From Spodoptera frugiperda (lineage: Eukaryota; Arthropoda; Insecta; Lepidoptera; Noctuidae): a DNA stretch of 64,000 nucleotides. The stretch lies in contig NC_064242.1 of NCBI RefSeq assembly GCF_023101765.2, positions 8,606,327 through 8,670,326 on the forward strand. The letters are read 5' to 3'. Within the stretch, counting starts at the first letter, position 1. The number at the start of each line of letters is the position of its first letter. The notes beneath the pieces are model-generated. The model was not told the DNA's origin. It ran no database searches and worked only from the letters and a program-made list of their open reading frames with translations. The position numbers and the translations under genes were made by a program. This document shows, one piece after another, positions 46,630 through 59,907 of the stretch.

Positions 46630-47266
46630 TTCGTTCAACGTAAAGCAAACTCATACTAAGAATACAGGTGACTATTTCGAGTTTCATTCAACTGAAAATA
46701 CACAATTATAAAAAACTTGGTCAGTAATCATTTCCGTACTAGGATAATGGAAGAGAGAACTGAGAGTTTCGTCAAAGGGTCAATTCGTAGTTAAAAAATA
46801 AAAATAAAATCTTAGGTATGTTGGACCGTGCCTCGTACTTTATACTCTGTTTTGTCTGCAGCAGTATTTTGTTTTCACGACAGCCGGAAACGGATATAGA
46901 GGGAGACAGAATAATAGCCGTCGGAAATGGTCAGACATGGTGGAATCTTACTTTTTTTTCTCATACACTGGACATTGCTAACTCAATGCAAGGGGTTGAT
47001 ATTGAAAGAAAATTAAACCTTAATTGAGAGGGATAAAGTTTAAATTTAATTAGTGGGGAATAGTGTCTTGAAATTAAAGAACTGGTGTTTTTAGTGAAGC
47101 GTATCGTAATGCATACACATTGGTCAGGGATGTGTGATAGCATCGCTAAATTGTTTAGTTTTATTTTTCAGTGGCGGATTTAATTATCTTTTGTTTGAGA
47201 AATCGTGATTAAGAGTTCGTTTAAGCTGCTGTGTGATATTTAGGAAGTTTTTATTGAACAAATGGT
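46630..47266. other. Gene-free DNA with one small orphan open frame
   Basis: The ATG frame at 46818-47027 (69 codons) begins with a hydrophobic, signal-peptide-like segment (MLDRASYFILCFVCSSILFS) but has no other support. See findings. Confidence 0.3.
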
Positions 47267-47561
47267 TTTTTTTATGGTATAAGCCGGTAAACGAGCAGAC
47301 GGATTTCCTGATGGTAAGCAATCGCCGCCGCCCATGGATGCCTGAAACATCAGAGGCGTTAGAAGTCCGTTGCCAGCTTTTTGGGGGTTAGGAATTTAAG
47401 GGTTGTTGTTCGGGAATCGGGGATTGGGAAGATTGGGAAGGGGAATTGGGCCTCCGGTAACCTCACTCACAAACGCAAGCGTTTTTTCACGTCGGTTTTC
47501 TGTGAGGCCGTGGTATCACTCCGGTCGAGCCGGCCCATTCGTGCCGAAGCATGACTCTCCC
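47267..47561 (-). repeat. Family B repeat, near full length, inverted
   Basis: The reverse complement reads GGGAGAGTCATGCTTCGGCA, CGAATGGGCCGGCTCGACCG, GAGTGATACCACGGCCTCAC, GAGTGAGGTTACCGGAGGCC, CCCAATCTTCCCAATCCCCG, GCGTCCATGGGCGGCGGCGATT-type centre and a CTGCTCGTTTACCGGCTTAT / ACCATAAAAAAA end. It is one of the two most complete copies here. The A-run at its 3' end fits retroposition. Confidence 0.9.
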
Positions 47562-50500
47562 AGAAATTATAATGGGCTTATAATGGGTACCCACTTAAAT
47601 ACATGATGGTGTATAAACTCTCTACTCTCAAACTCTATAGGGTTAACTTTTCAGTTCACAGAATCCATCAAAGATTTAAACATTATTTCTATAAAGTTTA
47701 AATTATTTCTACTGTTAAATCGTTCGACCTGTTCGTTGAGTTACCGATGCTTACATATTCAGTTTAAATTCTCCATCAAACATATTTCTAGGAAGGTTTG
47801 TAACCTTGTACCCACACGAGAGAATTAAGATGCCACAAACAACGTCTTAATAACGGTTGAACTCAAACAATTTACAAAGTAAATATTCAAACAAACTTAA
47901 TTAGTATATCCTCGTATAGACGACGTGAAATATGTTGTGTAACTACAGGGAATATATTGATTGGCAATTAAAATAATGGGCCCAAGCTTGAACGATACGC
48001 TTCATCGCTGGAAGGCCGAAGGGGCATTCTACATCAAACATTCTACCACCACTTTGTTTGAGCCCACCCCTCCGCTTTCTATATTCAAATTTTACGAACA
48101 TGGAAGGGTTCACCTGTATATTTTGAGAGGTCGTTTTATGCTGGTTGGGCAACTATTTGTTTAAGATCGCCACTGCCGTGGCTGTATCGAAAATAATGTG
48201 AAAAACGATCAAAAAGCGAAAACGAGTAATATCCGGAGTTGTATTGTTCTCATATCGGGCCCGTGGAGTTAATCGAAATTAAGTGATCCATTACAAGATA
48301 CCGGTCAAAGTTGAGTTTAACAAACGACTGTGTTATTTATGGAATCGATTTTTATGCGTCGTTAAACTTATACCTTTTGTGCTTTCTTTGTCTTGTGTTA
48401 TTTAAGAGCGAATAATTTCCTTTTGGTATTTTTTTGGGTGCAAAATTCAATGAGTCTTGTGTTTACTTTTTAAGTTTCAATTCAATACAGTTTACGCTTT
48501 GGTGGTTTGGAAAAGTTTATTCTAAGTTTTTTAGACTTGCTTCTTTGTGGTTTTTTAGGCAGTAGAATGATTTTTTAGGGAAGTTAAAGTTAGCTAAGTT
48601 TCTTTTGCAAAACAGATTTCGAAGACAATTCACGTACAATTTAGATATTTCCAGTGAAATAATGATTTGACTATCATGAACATTTTTATGTGTTACATCA
48701 ATAACGGTCTCTAGTAGCTTTAAAACCGTATGTACAACAATTTTACGCTTATACAGCTGATACAACGCAATATATTTTAACTATTTTATGCCTTGCTCCA
48801 CTACAACTCCCATTAGGGTAGTTTCAATGAAAAATACAACTCTTTATGTCGTGATTTACCGTTTAATGGTTGTTTGAATACCGCTTACATTTACGAGGTA
48901 GCCCTTTAGCCCTCACTACTTTTAAATCTCACTTTGAAGTCGTTCAGAATTAGATGGGGCGAATTTCTTATTTAATCTTTGATTTATCGTTGACACATTT
49001 TGAGGTACAACCCGTATACTTGCACTTAATCTTGATTTAACCGACGTGAACCGCTTGTCAGTACTGGAGATACGATTTACGATTACCTTATGTAGCCTAT
49101 CATATGGAATTTGTGTTGGCTATGACGGACATATTGAGTGACTTTTATAGTTCAGTTTAAATGAACTTTAGTGTAATGAGTTTGTTTGGACTTTGGTAGT
49201 TCATATTTATAATTTTGAAGTGGATTGCTTTTTGCTTATAAATGCGATTTGCTTATATGTGTCTGTTTTTGTTTCATTACGTTTTATAATATGTACATTG
49301 ATATATTCGTAGTAAAACCATCACACAGGCATCAATGCCATGTTTTTCTATTCATTATTGTCGCGTGTATATGAAATTAATGGTTTTTATTCAACTTTTC
49401 CACTTCTCTACGATACATTGTTGCTGATAAGTAGAACAAAATATGTAAACTATGTCCTTCACACCACAACTTCCTAGAGGTTTGTACGTCATAGTTTTCA
49501 AAGAACTATTCGCGAATATCAAACTTGAGGGTAATTAAAGCATTTTGAACTTAACACAGGGCTTTTAACATTGACCGAATAGTTGCTCACATAATAATCT
49601 CCTTAAGAATCTCATAATAAGTTTGTAAGATAAAAAAAATGGGTTGAAAATTTTAATTAGTCCGAAAATAGTTCAATAAAACCACGGGTCGAGGCATGAA
49701 AGTCGTCAATTAAAGGAGTAGTTTGGAAGATAAAGTATTTGAGTTTTAAGAGTTGAAATTTATAGCTGGCCACGGTGCAACCCGCTGTGACGTGTTGCTA
49801 CTGTTTTTATTTATCCGCTAATAAAATTGATTGACATTCTTACCTTGGACTTAATGATGGGGTGATAAAACGTGTCTGTAAGTATTTAAATTATAAGTGA
49901 CAGCGATTTCAACTTAGTAGACTGTCTAATCTCTACATTCTTTTAATCGCTACGTTTAATTTATTTTTAATTTTAATCATCAATATACTGTTTTGTTGCC
50001 GAATTAATTGAATAGAAATTGCAAATGTTTCTACCGAAAAGGCCATGAATTTCTTTTATAATATATTTAGTCTATAGTGTAAAAATTAATTATGTTTAGT
50101 CATCATTAGCCTCTAATAGGCAAATACCTCTTCACCAGAATGGGAAACGAAGCATTTCACTGCATTGCACTAATTTAAACGCAACAATCTTATATCTTAT
50201 ACCACACAAAAAATGATACGGTCAGCATTAAAAACCAAGTCAGTTCTACTAGCGCATTCGATGTTTATCAGATATAAAAACTTAAAGACAGGAAGTGGCT
50301 CCTAGTTATAAATCACGACACCTAACTGTTCAGTTTTGACTTAACCTTTGATATACCCAGTTAAGTTTAAAGTCAAGTAAAACCATTAAAGGTGTACAAT
50401 TAATTTATTTACTTGAGAATAAAATAAATCGTAAAATGTGTTTTTTTTTTTCATTTGTGTGTGTTTTAATTATTTCAAGTCTTATTCTTAAAAAAAATTA

Positions 50501-51799
50501 AGTGAAAGCAAAATGTAGATTTATACACAGAAAAAAATGTCTCGTTCCAAATATAAAATTGAAATATGAATACCGAAAAAAAAGTTGCAATATAATTAAA
50601 TACAGAACAGAACGTATTTATGTCCGTCGAAACTTTCGTATTATCATATTCCAGAGTTTGAAGACAAAAATAATACAGGACTTCGTTGTAAATACAAAAA
50701 CAAAGGGAATATTATTTTTAACGGAGAATTTAATTAAAAACATAACAGTATCCGAGTTTATAATATGCCTACTTAATTAACGTTTTTGCTGTAGAAAAGG
50801 TCGTTTTTATAACCTAGTTATGGAATGTGGTAAGGCAAGGCCAAGAGAATTTTCATCATCGTCACTTCTACGGTCCCTCAGAATGGACATTTTTGAGTAA
50901 ACGAAACTTTTAATAAAAACTAGACGACAGTTAATACACAGTAGTAAGAGAAATTAAAGTTAATGAAAGATCTTCTAAAAAGAAATCTTCATCAACACAA
51001 AAGACATACAGAAAAAAAAGAAGAGTTTTGAGTAATCTTACTTTTATTAACTAAAATGGATTTTTGGTTACAATCAAGTCTAAATATTGAAATTGTAAAC
51101 AGCATTCTTGCTTTACCAAAAATGTTATAACTTACAAATTGAAGCGTAGACCATACATTTGTAGACCATTAGTAGCTATTAAATTTTGTATGATTTTTAC
51201 GGCACTAGACGATGTTGACTTGCCGTCATGACACTCAAAGCCACTCAAACATTACACTTGTTTTAAAAGAAACCCTACGTTTTAATTTTTATTCATATAT
51301 TATATTAGCATGTAAAAAACTCAAAATCTCACCGGAATATGCCATTCATCATGCCATTTGATTTATCATACACATAAACAGGGAAAGCGTGAATATGAAT
51401 AATCTTCCAAACCGGCATACAACGTAATGAATACATAAACACATCCGCATAAAACAATAAACTTATTTACCCACCCACAAAATGAAGTAGTTAAAAAAAC
51501 TAACGATTACAGCGAGAATGATTAAGCGGCGTACGTTTTCACTTCATTAATAATAACACTTTGGGGCATTTTATTAAACTGAAAGTAATTTATAAATACT
51601 TAATATGAACGCGGCGGTCGTAGATCATGTTAATTGGCGTACCGACCGTAGGTACGGTTTATAGGACACAGAAACGCAGTGGATTAAACATTGGCACGCG
51701 AAACCGTGACTCGGTTTACCTAGTTACCTATAGTTGTCAAGTATTATGTGACTGATGGTGACAGTAAAAGTGAGTTTTTTAAAGGACTAGTGGTTTTCA
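47562..51799. other. Long gene-free stretch
   Basis: No coding exon, RNA gene or complete repeat was recognised. Opposed open frames at 47943-48164 and the frame at 50502-50780 have no domain resemblance and the latter is AT-driven. Confidence 0.4.
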
Positions 51800-51985
51800 T
51801 TTTTAACCGACTTCAAAAAAGAAGGAGGTTTGCAGTTTGATGTATGTATGTATGTTTGTTTGTGCGCCATTATGTAACGTTTGACTGAGCCGATTCTGAT
51901 GCGGTTTTCAGGATAGTTTTTTTTTTACTTAAAAGGAGGTTTTAGGGATGTTACATGACAAAAAAAAATTGAAGGCGGTTCCTTT
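51800..51985 (+). repeat. Dispersed repeat starting AACCGACTTCAAAAAAG
   Basis: AACCGACTTCAAAAAAGAAG, GATGTATGTATGTATGTTTG, CTGAGCCGATTCTGATGCGG and TACTTAAAAGGAGGTTTTAG. The AACCGACTTCAAAAAA-GGAGG opening is a familiar, very abundant lepidopteran repeat signature. Only one copy was noticed here, so the call rests on recognition. Confidence 0.6.
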
Positions 51986-54585
51986 TTCTAAAAGTTATAA
52001 TGGTGTGTACTCTTGACATTGGAGTCTTCAGGTTCGTATGAATATAATATTACGGAAAATGTGCATCACAATACACTGATGACGATTAAATAGATTTATT
52101 TAAAAGGTTAAAACTAAATACAAACTAGACCTTGATTCAAACTAAACAACAGATAGAATTCAAATAAATATCACCAAAATATATTCCCAATGCCAAATAC
52201 AAAAAACGTCAATACGAAAATATATTGTTTCCTCTCAATAGTAAAATTACGTGAAAATAGTGCGGCAAAAGTAAGCAAATAAACGCTCGGTGACATTTAG
52301 CTGTCGTCAGTCTATTAAGGGCTCTCACCCAGCTTTTTATAAATGGCCAAGTAACATGCAACCGCAGTAATTCCGAGGAAAAATTGGCCAAGCAGGTAGA
52401 ATGTTGAATAAACAATTTTATTTCCACCTTATTTTCGGTGAATGTTCAAACGAAAGAGGTTAACTGGAATCTATCGGTTTAAGGGTAGTTGTAGTGTTTC
52501 TTTTTTTGCAGACGTACTATTATTGCGAGGCTATTACACTTGGTCGATAGTCGATTGTATCGATTCTATATTTTTTACTCGAATGTTATATAGGATTAGG
52601 TACCTACATTACAGAATTCTGTTATGTTTCTTTTATGTCTTGATCGTTTTAAGACCAAGTCACCTTACAATTACCCCCTCAAGGATAAATAAATAGGCGA
52701 TCAAATAGTTTTAGATAGACCGCTTAAGAGAAACTCACTGAACAAGGAATTCATCTGGGCACTGTATTTTTCTTAGTAGAATTTGTATTTAAATTAATTC
52801 TTAACGTATTTGTTTCGGATGGTTCTTCTGAGAAGTGGTAAGAAAACGGCCGCTGTGCTGATTGTCCCATCATTTGAGTTACCATCAAAATTGTATTGTA
52901 TTTTGCTGTTGTTTTTATACAATTTGGTTCAGAAAAGATGTCTACGTCTTTCACTACAAAGACGATTTTAATTAACAACAAGAAAAAATACACAGCCCGA
53001 CAAATTAACAGTTTCAATTTCAAATGCCAATTCCACTGGATGGGTTAAAACATTCGAGGAAATTCAAACAATGAAAATACCAATTAATTGCTTCATTGTA
53101 AACAGATTGCTTAATTAAGAGAAGGAAATTAATAAAGAGCGTTTAGCGAACATGGAGTCAAATTAATTTTAATGATAAACGATTAACATAGAAGTCTTTG
53201 GCGTCGGTCCACAGACGTCGGCAGGCAAACTTTAATTTTCTCTCCTATTATTCACGAGTAGATATTGTGAATCAAGTATTCGAATGCAGCAAAGTTTTTT
53301 AAATTGCCGTCGAATGAATCTATTTACTAAAATTTTCGTTTGGGTTTTGATTCTTTGCCTTAGGTTTCTTTGTTTTGGGTATTGCTATTTTTTAACTCTT
53401 TTACTAAGACAACAATTTTTTTTTAAGTAATAGTTTTTTACGTGTCTGTTCATAATTTTTTGGAGAGAAATCTGTTTTTATTATAAATATCAGCCACATA
53501 TAATATTTCGGGTTGATCACGTAACTGTTTGATGAGAAATTTGACTAGTTTCAAGTCATTCCAGAAGCATATTCATGAGTAACATTCCACGACACATGAC
53601 GCAAAAGTAGTAAACCCAACTAGCAAGGTGTAACCAAATCATATAATTGAACGTAGTTTTCATACAAAGCGCAAGTTGTGTGAGTTTAGAAGAATGTTCA
53701 AGAGGAGTCAATACGTTTCTCTCACAATCCCACACCGCTACTAAAAAAGGCTCAAAAATTCTAGCAAATAAATCCTGAAAATTAAATAATAAATTCTTTT
53801 TTTATTTACACACGCTCTAAAAAACGCATCCGTGGAATAAAGGGATTCACACAATTCCCTTTGAATCCCTTGTGGACAATTTTGTTACTCTTGAACCGAC
53901 TTTCACGAAGCTTTTAGGTTAATGCTTTATAAATCATAAATTAGGAATGGAAGACACGTACTGTCCCGACGTGACGTGAAAATTATTTTCTTTTGTTTTG
54001 AAAAAAATGTTAAAAATCCCTTTAATAGCTAATGTTGGACTACTTACCGTAATGAAAATATTTTATGTAAGTGTCAAATTGAAAAAGAACTAAATAAAAA
54101 TATTATCTAGTAAACAAAATTCTCATAAAGAATATTACTGAAATCTCTGATGGCTCAAATTTAAATAAAAACAAATGAAAAATTGTTTACTTCATAAAAT
54201 TGTTTGCGCGTGTTTTTCAACACGTTTTTCGTTCACGCAATAAAACAAGCGTAAAAAGAATAAAAAATCGCAACGTATACTATATTGTTTGTTTAGGTTA
54301 ATCAGAATAATATTGAAGAAAAAGCTTAAATAATGTAACATCATAAAAGAACAACAGATTTTTTTCACATAAATATAGTTCAAGTTTGAAATCATCTTAT
54401 TACTTTTTACTTTTAACGGTTCAGTATGAGACTTCACATGGTTGTCGTTGGATTATTTATTATATTAAACTTTCATTATACTATTACATAATAATATAAA
54501 TATTTACAACCAAACTAGAATGCTAAAAAACTAAAAAATAAACGAAAATTAAAAATTATTTACTATTTATTATACGACGTCGACG
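51986..54585. other. AT-rich gene-free DNA
   Basis: No coding exon was recognised. 53548-53610 (TGACTAGTTTCAAGTCATTC, then TTCATGAGTAACATTCC) resembles the core of the 23652-23850 element and may be a diverged relative. Confidence 0.4.
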
Positions 54586-54729
54586 TCAAAGGGAAACCTG
54601 CCCAGAAGGCTGGCTGGTACTGGCAGCATTGCCACGTTGAATGGCAATGCTTATCCTCTCACCAAGGAACCGACTAGCCCTCTGATCACGAGATACATCA
54701 ACCAGGCATTTGTAGATATTTTGAAATAC
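54586..54729 (-). pseudogene. 5'-truncated LINE ORF2 C-terminal fragment
   Basis: The minus strand encodes, up to a stop at 54588-54586, a peptide containing CLVDVSRDQRASRFLGERIS and IAIQRGNAAS. The pattern of an R-A-x-x-F-L-x-x-R-I-x-I-A-I-Q-R-G-N-A-A-S ending is, from memory, the C-terminus of a class of lepidopteran non-LTR retrotransposon reverse transcriptases. An in-frame stop upstream (near 54737) marks where the resemblance ends. A-rich DNA follows the stop on the minus strand. It is a typical dead, truncated retrotransposon insertion; the clade is not assigned. Confidence 0.65.
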
Positions 54730-55356
54730 CTATCTACAAAATTAATTCACATGATGGTATTTGCAATATAAAAATATCTTAGTTTTGTTAAAAGAATTGG
54801 TACTGTAACCAACTCGCTATTTGTTTTATGAATTACCATAAAACATCAACCAAATAATATCTTTGAAGTAATGAAAATATTTCACCAGTCTACAACTCGC
54901 ATTAATTAAATTATTTTGTGGGGCTCTTGTTTTTCAATTTGTATTTACGGTACCCTAAACCAATTGAAGCGGGTGCTTTGATTCGCATATAAACCTCCAT
55001 TTACCGCTATATTACCTAACAAAATATAAAAGGGCAATGGCCCGAAGCAAACAGGTGTAGGGTAACTAAGTATATAAAGGAAGAAAGCTTAAAAAAGGTT
55101 GAAATAAAGTCAGTTCTGGATCGCGTAATATTGTGTAACGTTGAGTTTTGATTCGCAGGGTTTTAGTGTAAGTCATAAGATATAGCGATTTAAATGACAA
55201 ACAAAACAACAACAACAAAATAATATAAAACAACAATATTTATCGTGGAGATTAAAAGTATAATTTTCACATAAAATTAGAATCTTTAGTGTGTATATTT
55301 TGTATCAAATGATAATAGCTTTTATAACCTATATTATTTTAATATTATATTATTTT
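54730..55356. other. AT-rich gene-free DNA
   Basis: No feature was recognised. Confidence 0.4.
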
Positions 55357-55412
55357 TTGGCACTGATCGCTTACCGTCAGGTGACTCGTTTGCTCGTTTG
55401 CCATAAAAAAAA
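55357..55412 (+). repeat. Family B repeat, 3' end fragment
   Basis: TTGGCACTGATCGCTTACCG, TCAGGTGACTCGTTTGCTCG and TTTGCCATAAAAAAAACC match the last 50 bp of the family. Confidence 0.7.
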
Positions 55413-58400
55413 CCTTCCTACAATTTAGTGTAAGATTTCAATAACAGCTCCTGCGGTAAATGGTTTATAAAATTAATGCATCAAACATACATACACTACA
55501 CAATCTTTCTTTCTACATTCTATTATTGCTTAAATTTATCTATTCCGATAACGAGACATCTACCAATACCAATTTTATTACAGCGTGCACTGAAATAAAA
55601 ACCAACGCATTACTTGCGCTTATGACTTAAACCACAGATTTAAGTTCCAAAGGTATAAAACATTGTATCGTGACGGCAGCCGTGTTTGCGGCGCCTGCGG
55701 GCTATTGAAAATTAAAATTGCTGCCTGATTTTTTATCTGCACCGCTGAGTTTTGAGTAGAGGGCTTTGTTATACCTATGATATTATTTACTTAAAAAATT
55801 GGCAACTCAAACGTTTTTATGAACGGTTAGTCTTTTGTGTTGCTCTATATTGTTATTTATTTCATAATAGATACTTTGTATTTTTAATATAGGATTCTTT
55901 CGACTTAACTGTCTTCTGATGAGAAAATAAATTGAGATTAGTACGCAATTCCTTTATCAACAAGCTGACTTCATTCCAATTAAAATCTATATATAAATGT
56001 TCACTAGTAAATACGTTTTTCCATATTAAACACGTCAAAATACGCTCATATTTCAATGAAACTCCATCGAGGTGTCGCTTTATTGAGTTAATTACGCGTA
56101 ATTTACAACCTGGTTGCTATCAATGTAAATCTTTGTCGAAAACATGACAATAGAATACGCACAAAACAAAATTAAGTCGAGCCAAAATCATTCCAACGTT
56201 TAATTAAACGGCGCACTGTGGTATAATTGAGGATTAATTGCCAACTGGATTCAAATTCATCGAATTTACACAACAATTTGTTGAAAACGTGCCACACTAA
56301 ATTTTATTGTGAATCTCGTAATATGAGCGGTTTTATAAAATGAGTTATTGTTTTAAATTTTGTGCTCGAAAATGTCGGTTAATTAAAAATGTGAACAGTC
56401 AATGTATTCATTTTAATTAAATTAAAAGCTAAGTAATACGCCAAAAATATTCTTAAGGGGGCGTTTTAACCAAATTACAATCTGATCTACCGGACATCCT
56501 TCACATCACATCCACATCCTATAAGTACTTACTGCTGACCAAAGATCTTTTCTCACACGGAGAAGGTTTGAGTTTCACCATAACATCGACGTCTTCCCGA
56601 CAGTTTTGTCAATTATTGTTTAATAATACCTCCTCGTGCTAACTTACAAAAATGATAAATAAATCTAACTCTTCTACCTACATCTTACAAAAAACTGTAA
56701 CAATGGATCTTAAGATTCATTCAATTGATTTTGAAATCACAATGAAAATGTACACTGAGAAGCTTCCGTAACTTTAAAGAAACCTTTTCAACCCTAAATC
56801 TCATAAAAACCAACAGTTTTTAGCAAAACAACATCCAACATTTTACAAAAATATAACACAAATATTGATTTGACCTAAATAAACAAACATCTTCAAAAAC
56901 TACAACAAACTATAAAGAATAAGACTTTGTAACTTGGGACAAAAAATGGCGACTTATAAAAGATCAAACATTAAGGTACTAACCAATTCACAAAGATGAA
57001 CATAATGATTTTGATACACGAACCGCGACGGCCAACAGTAGAAATAATAGGGGATGAAATTGGGGTGCTCAATGAAAATTTGCATCTACAACTATAAATT
57101 AAACATGTGAGGGTTGTTCACCCCGAGAGGTTCGCAAATAGCCCTCTAATGAATGGAGTGTTTGAAATAGTCGAATTAAGGATAATTGGTAATTTCAAAA
57201 TCGATACGTCCTCGCTAGGATGAGATAATGGGGAAATAATTTACAAAGCGGATATCGATGGAGAGCTATTTCGTACATAACTAGTTTTAGGTTGTGAAAT
57301 GAGTAACAAATAAAACTATAGGATGACATTGAAAGACAAAGTATCGAGAAAAATATATGGATAGGAGCAGATGCACATTATAATGCAAGTGTCAATGACA
57401 CCCACCGATAGGAAAATATTAATAATAAGAAAAATGTTGGTATAAAAAATATAAGAGTTCTGTAAAGAAAACTACACGTACCATGACTATCATCAAACAT
57501 TTCTGTAATCAAGGGTCTATTAAGTGGTTTAATTGATATTACAAAGCATATCTCAACATAACATGATCACCCCATATCTGAATTCAAGTAACATTATGCG
57601 TTAATCTAGCAAGTAGGTATTGCTATCATTAATTTAGATGAGAATTCCTTATGCTTGCCTCTAAGACGTCATCAAACGATCATGACGTCACTATATGCTA
57701 TACATGACGTAAGCAGTTGAGAGGATTAAGGTTTGTTGAAAGCTTTATTTGTTTGCAATGAGGATGCAATCTTCAGTAGAGTTCTCTTGAACTATTTACT
57801 TTCAGAAGATGACGTAAATAAAAGCAAATAGATGATGAATGTATAAGTAAAAACTAATGGTATGATAGATAATTGAATTTTCTAGAATGTGAAAGGAACA
57901 TACTTAGACGAGACAAAGAAATCAAACTATTTTATTGACCCAGTATAGGAAATATCTATAACAAAACAAGTTTGTCTTTCTTCTCTGTAAGTAGATAGGT
58001 ACCGCAAAAAATACGTGACTATATTCATGAATATACACTTTGGCATGTTCACCAAGACGTGAAGAGAATGAATATTGCAACCACACTCCACCGTTACTTA
58101 CAAAAGAAACCGTTAGCACGTCTAGACACATAATTTTACAAATTATCGTCATATTAACGAGTGTCATAATTAAACATTGAGGCGAGATGATCGCACTCTC
58201 ACCATTTGTTATACCGTTGACAACTTAAGTCGTAGTCGTGGGGAGGGGTTGTCAGTATTCATAAGACACCTTCCTTACAGGCGTTTCATTATAACGCTGC
58301 GTAGATACACCAAGAGAATAGATGCGCCAATATACCGTCTAGACACTAAACCCAGTTGCCTGTTGAATATATGCTCTTAGAATGTTAATGAAATGGAAAT

Positions 58401-59560
58401 CGATACAAAAATGCATCGTGCTCCCCCGATAGGAATCGATTAGGAAACTCGTTGAAGAAAAATAAATTGAGTTTGAATGTTGCATAAAAGAGCGTTAATG
58501 AGAAACTTGGTTCGATTTTAAAGTTAGCTGTTGAAACTTAGGGCGTTATAGCAAATGAGCAAGTTAAGAAAGTATGTTCTGAAATAGGTTAATAATTCGT
58601 ACTTGTAATTGGATTACGCACTTTATTTATGCCACGCTTTGTTCTTAATGACCAATTAGAGAACTAAGAAAAAATAACTATTTCTATAGTCTTTCCCTTA
58701 TATATAAGCCCTTCTCTGTATATTCGTTAGTGCCAGTTGATGGCCTACAAGTGAACGCTCGCGACTTCGCGAATATCGTCACACGGTGTTTTGGGTGCTG
58801 TGTAATGCAATTTTGATAACCTCATCAAGATCGTGCACTTTATTAGCGGCTTTGCTAGTTGCAATCTCATGTTCTTCATAAACTTCGTTCATTTACTTGT
58901 TATTATCATTATAATATTGGTTCTTAGGAGTTTTGTTATTTACATTATAAATAACTACTCAGTGAATACAGTAAATAATCTGTATATGGATAGTTTCTAA
59001 TGATTATCTACTGATTTTAAAATAGGATCAGTGAAAATGACCTTGAAAACTAAATATGAGATATTTTTTCTAATAAGATCCTTATAATTCTATTATTAAC
59101 GTTATAATTACTTTTATTACACGATAAAAGTAGTCCATGTAAAAGATCCCTATAGTAATATTTAAATCTGTACTGAAGCAGCTTAGTTTGTTTATTACAA
59201 TTCAATCCCAAAAAGTTCGACGTCACAGATTTCAAACCTTTTGTAAGAAAAACTAGATAGCGACGTGACGTGGCAATAATTAGGGATTAAGCTAACGTTT
59301 CCCCGACGGGGTAGCGTTAACGCGAAGGAAGGTGCAATATAAGCTCATCACGATGAAAACTAAATTAATTGCACGACGTGTTAGGATTAGAGCTCATGCA
59401 TCTGAAATAAGCTATTTATGGAATATTGTGTCGTCGAACAAATTATTGTGTTCTTGGGATTATTGGGAATGGTTAATGGTATTTATCTTGCGGCTGATAC
59501 GATTAATGGTATTATGTTTTTGAAAAGTTTGCAAGGATTGATTGGTATTTTGGCAAGTAT
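55413..59560. other. Long gene-free stretch
   Basis: No coding exon or RNA gene was recognised. A frame at 58177-58380 begins with TTG and is less AT-rich than its surroundings but has no known domain. It holds a CRE-like motif cluster (57664-57817) and a TATATAAG at 58701 without downstream gene support. Confidence 0.35.
57664..57817. promoter_or_regulatory. Cluster of CRE/ATF-like motifs
   Basis: AGACGTCATC (57664), TGACGTCA (57683-57690, perfect palindromic CRE), TGACGTAAG (57705) and TGACGTAAA (57810) lie within about 150 bp. Four sites so close are unusual in AT-rich DNA. CREB/ATF or bZIP binding is inferred from motif only; the target gene is unknown. Confidence 0.25.
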
Positions 59561-59907
59561 GGGAGAGCCATAAGTATAAAGAACCATACTTCGCCACGAA
59601 TGGGCCGGCTGGACCGGAGTGATACCACGGCCTTACAGAAAACCGACGTCAAACATCGTTTGCGCTTGCCTTGTGTTTCGTTGTATAAGGAAAACCACCC
59701 TCATAATACACACAGGTGTTAATTGGACCTCCGATGATTACCGGAGTCCTAATAACCCCCTTCCCAATCTCCGATTTAAAACATTCCGTAAATTCCTAAT
59801 CTCCAAAAGGCCGGCAACACTGGTGGTGTTTGAGGTGTCCATAGGCGGCGGCAATCGCTTACCATCAGATGATCCGCCTACTCGTTTACCGGTTTATACC
59901 ATAAAAA
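59561..59907 (+). repeat. Family B repeat, near full length, with internal additions
   Basis: GGGAGAGCCATAAG, GAATGGGCCGGCTGGACCGG, GTGATACCACGGCCTTACAG, AATCTCCAAAAGGCCGGCAA, TGTCCATAGGCGGCGGCAAT, TCAGATGATCCGCCTACTCG, TTTATACCATAAAAAG. About 35 extra bases near 59695-59730 distinguish it from the 47267 copy. Confidence 0.88.

Noticed and set aside
50090..50160. Lepidopteran CATCATCAGCC-type repeat
   Set aside because: Only the first few bases resemble that repeat; the rest diverges too far to support a call.
58700..58760. TATA-type core promoter (TATATAAG at 58701)
   Set aside because: The initiator at the right spacing is weak and no coding exon or repeat family supports a transcript.
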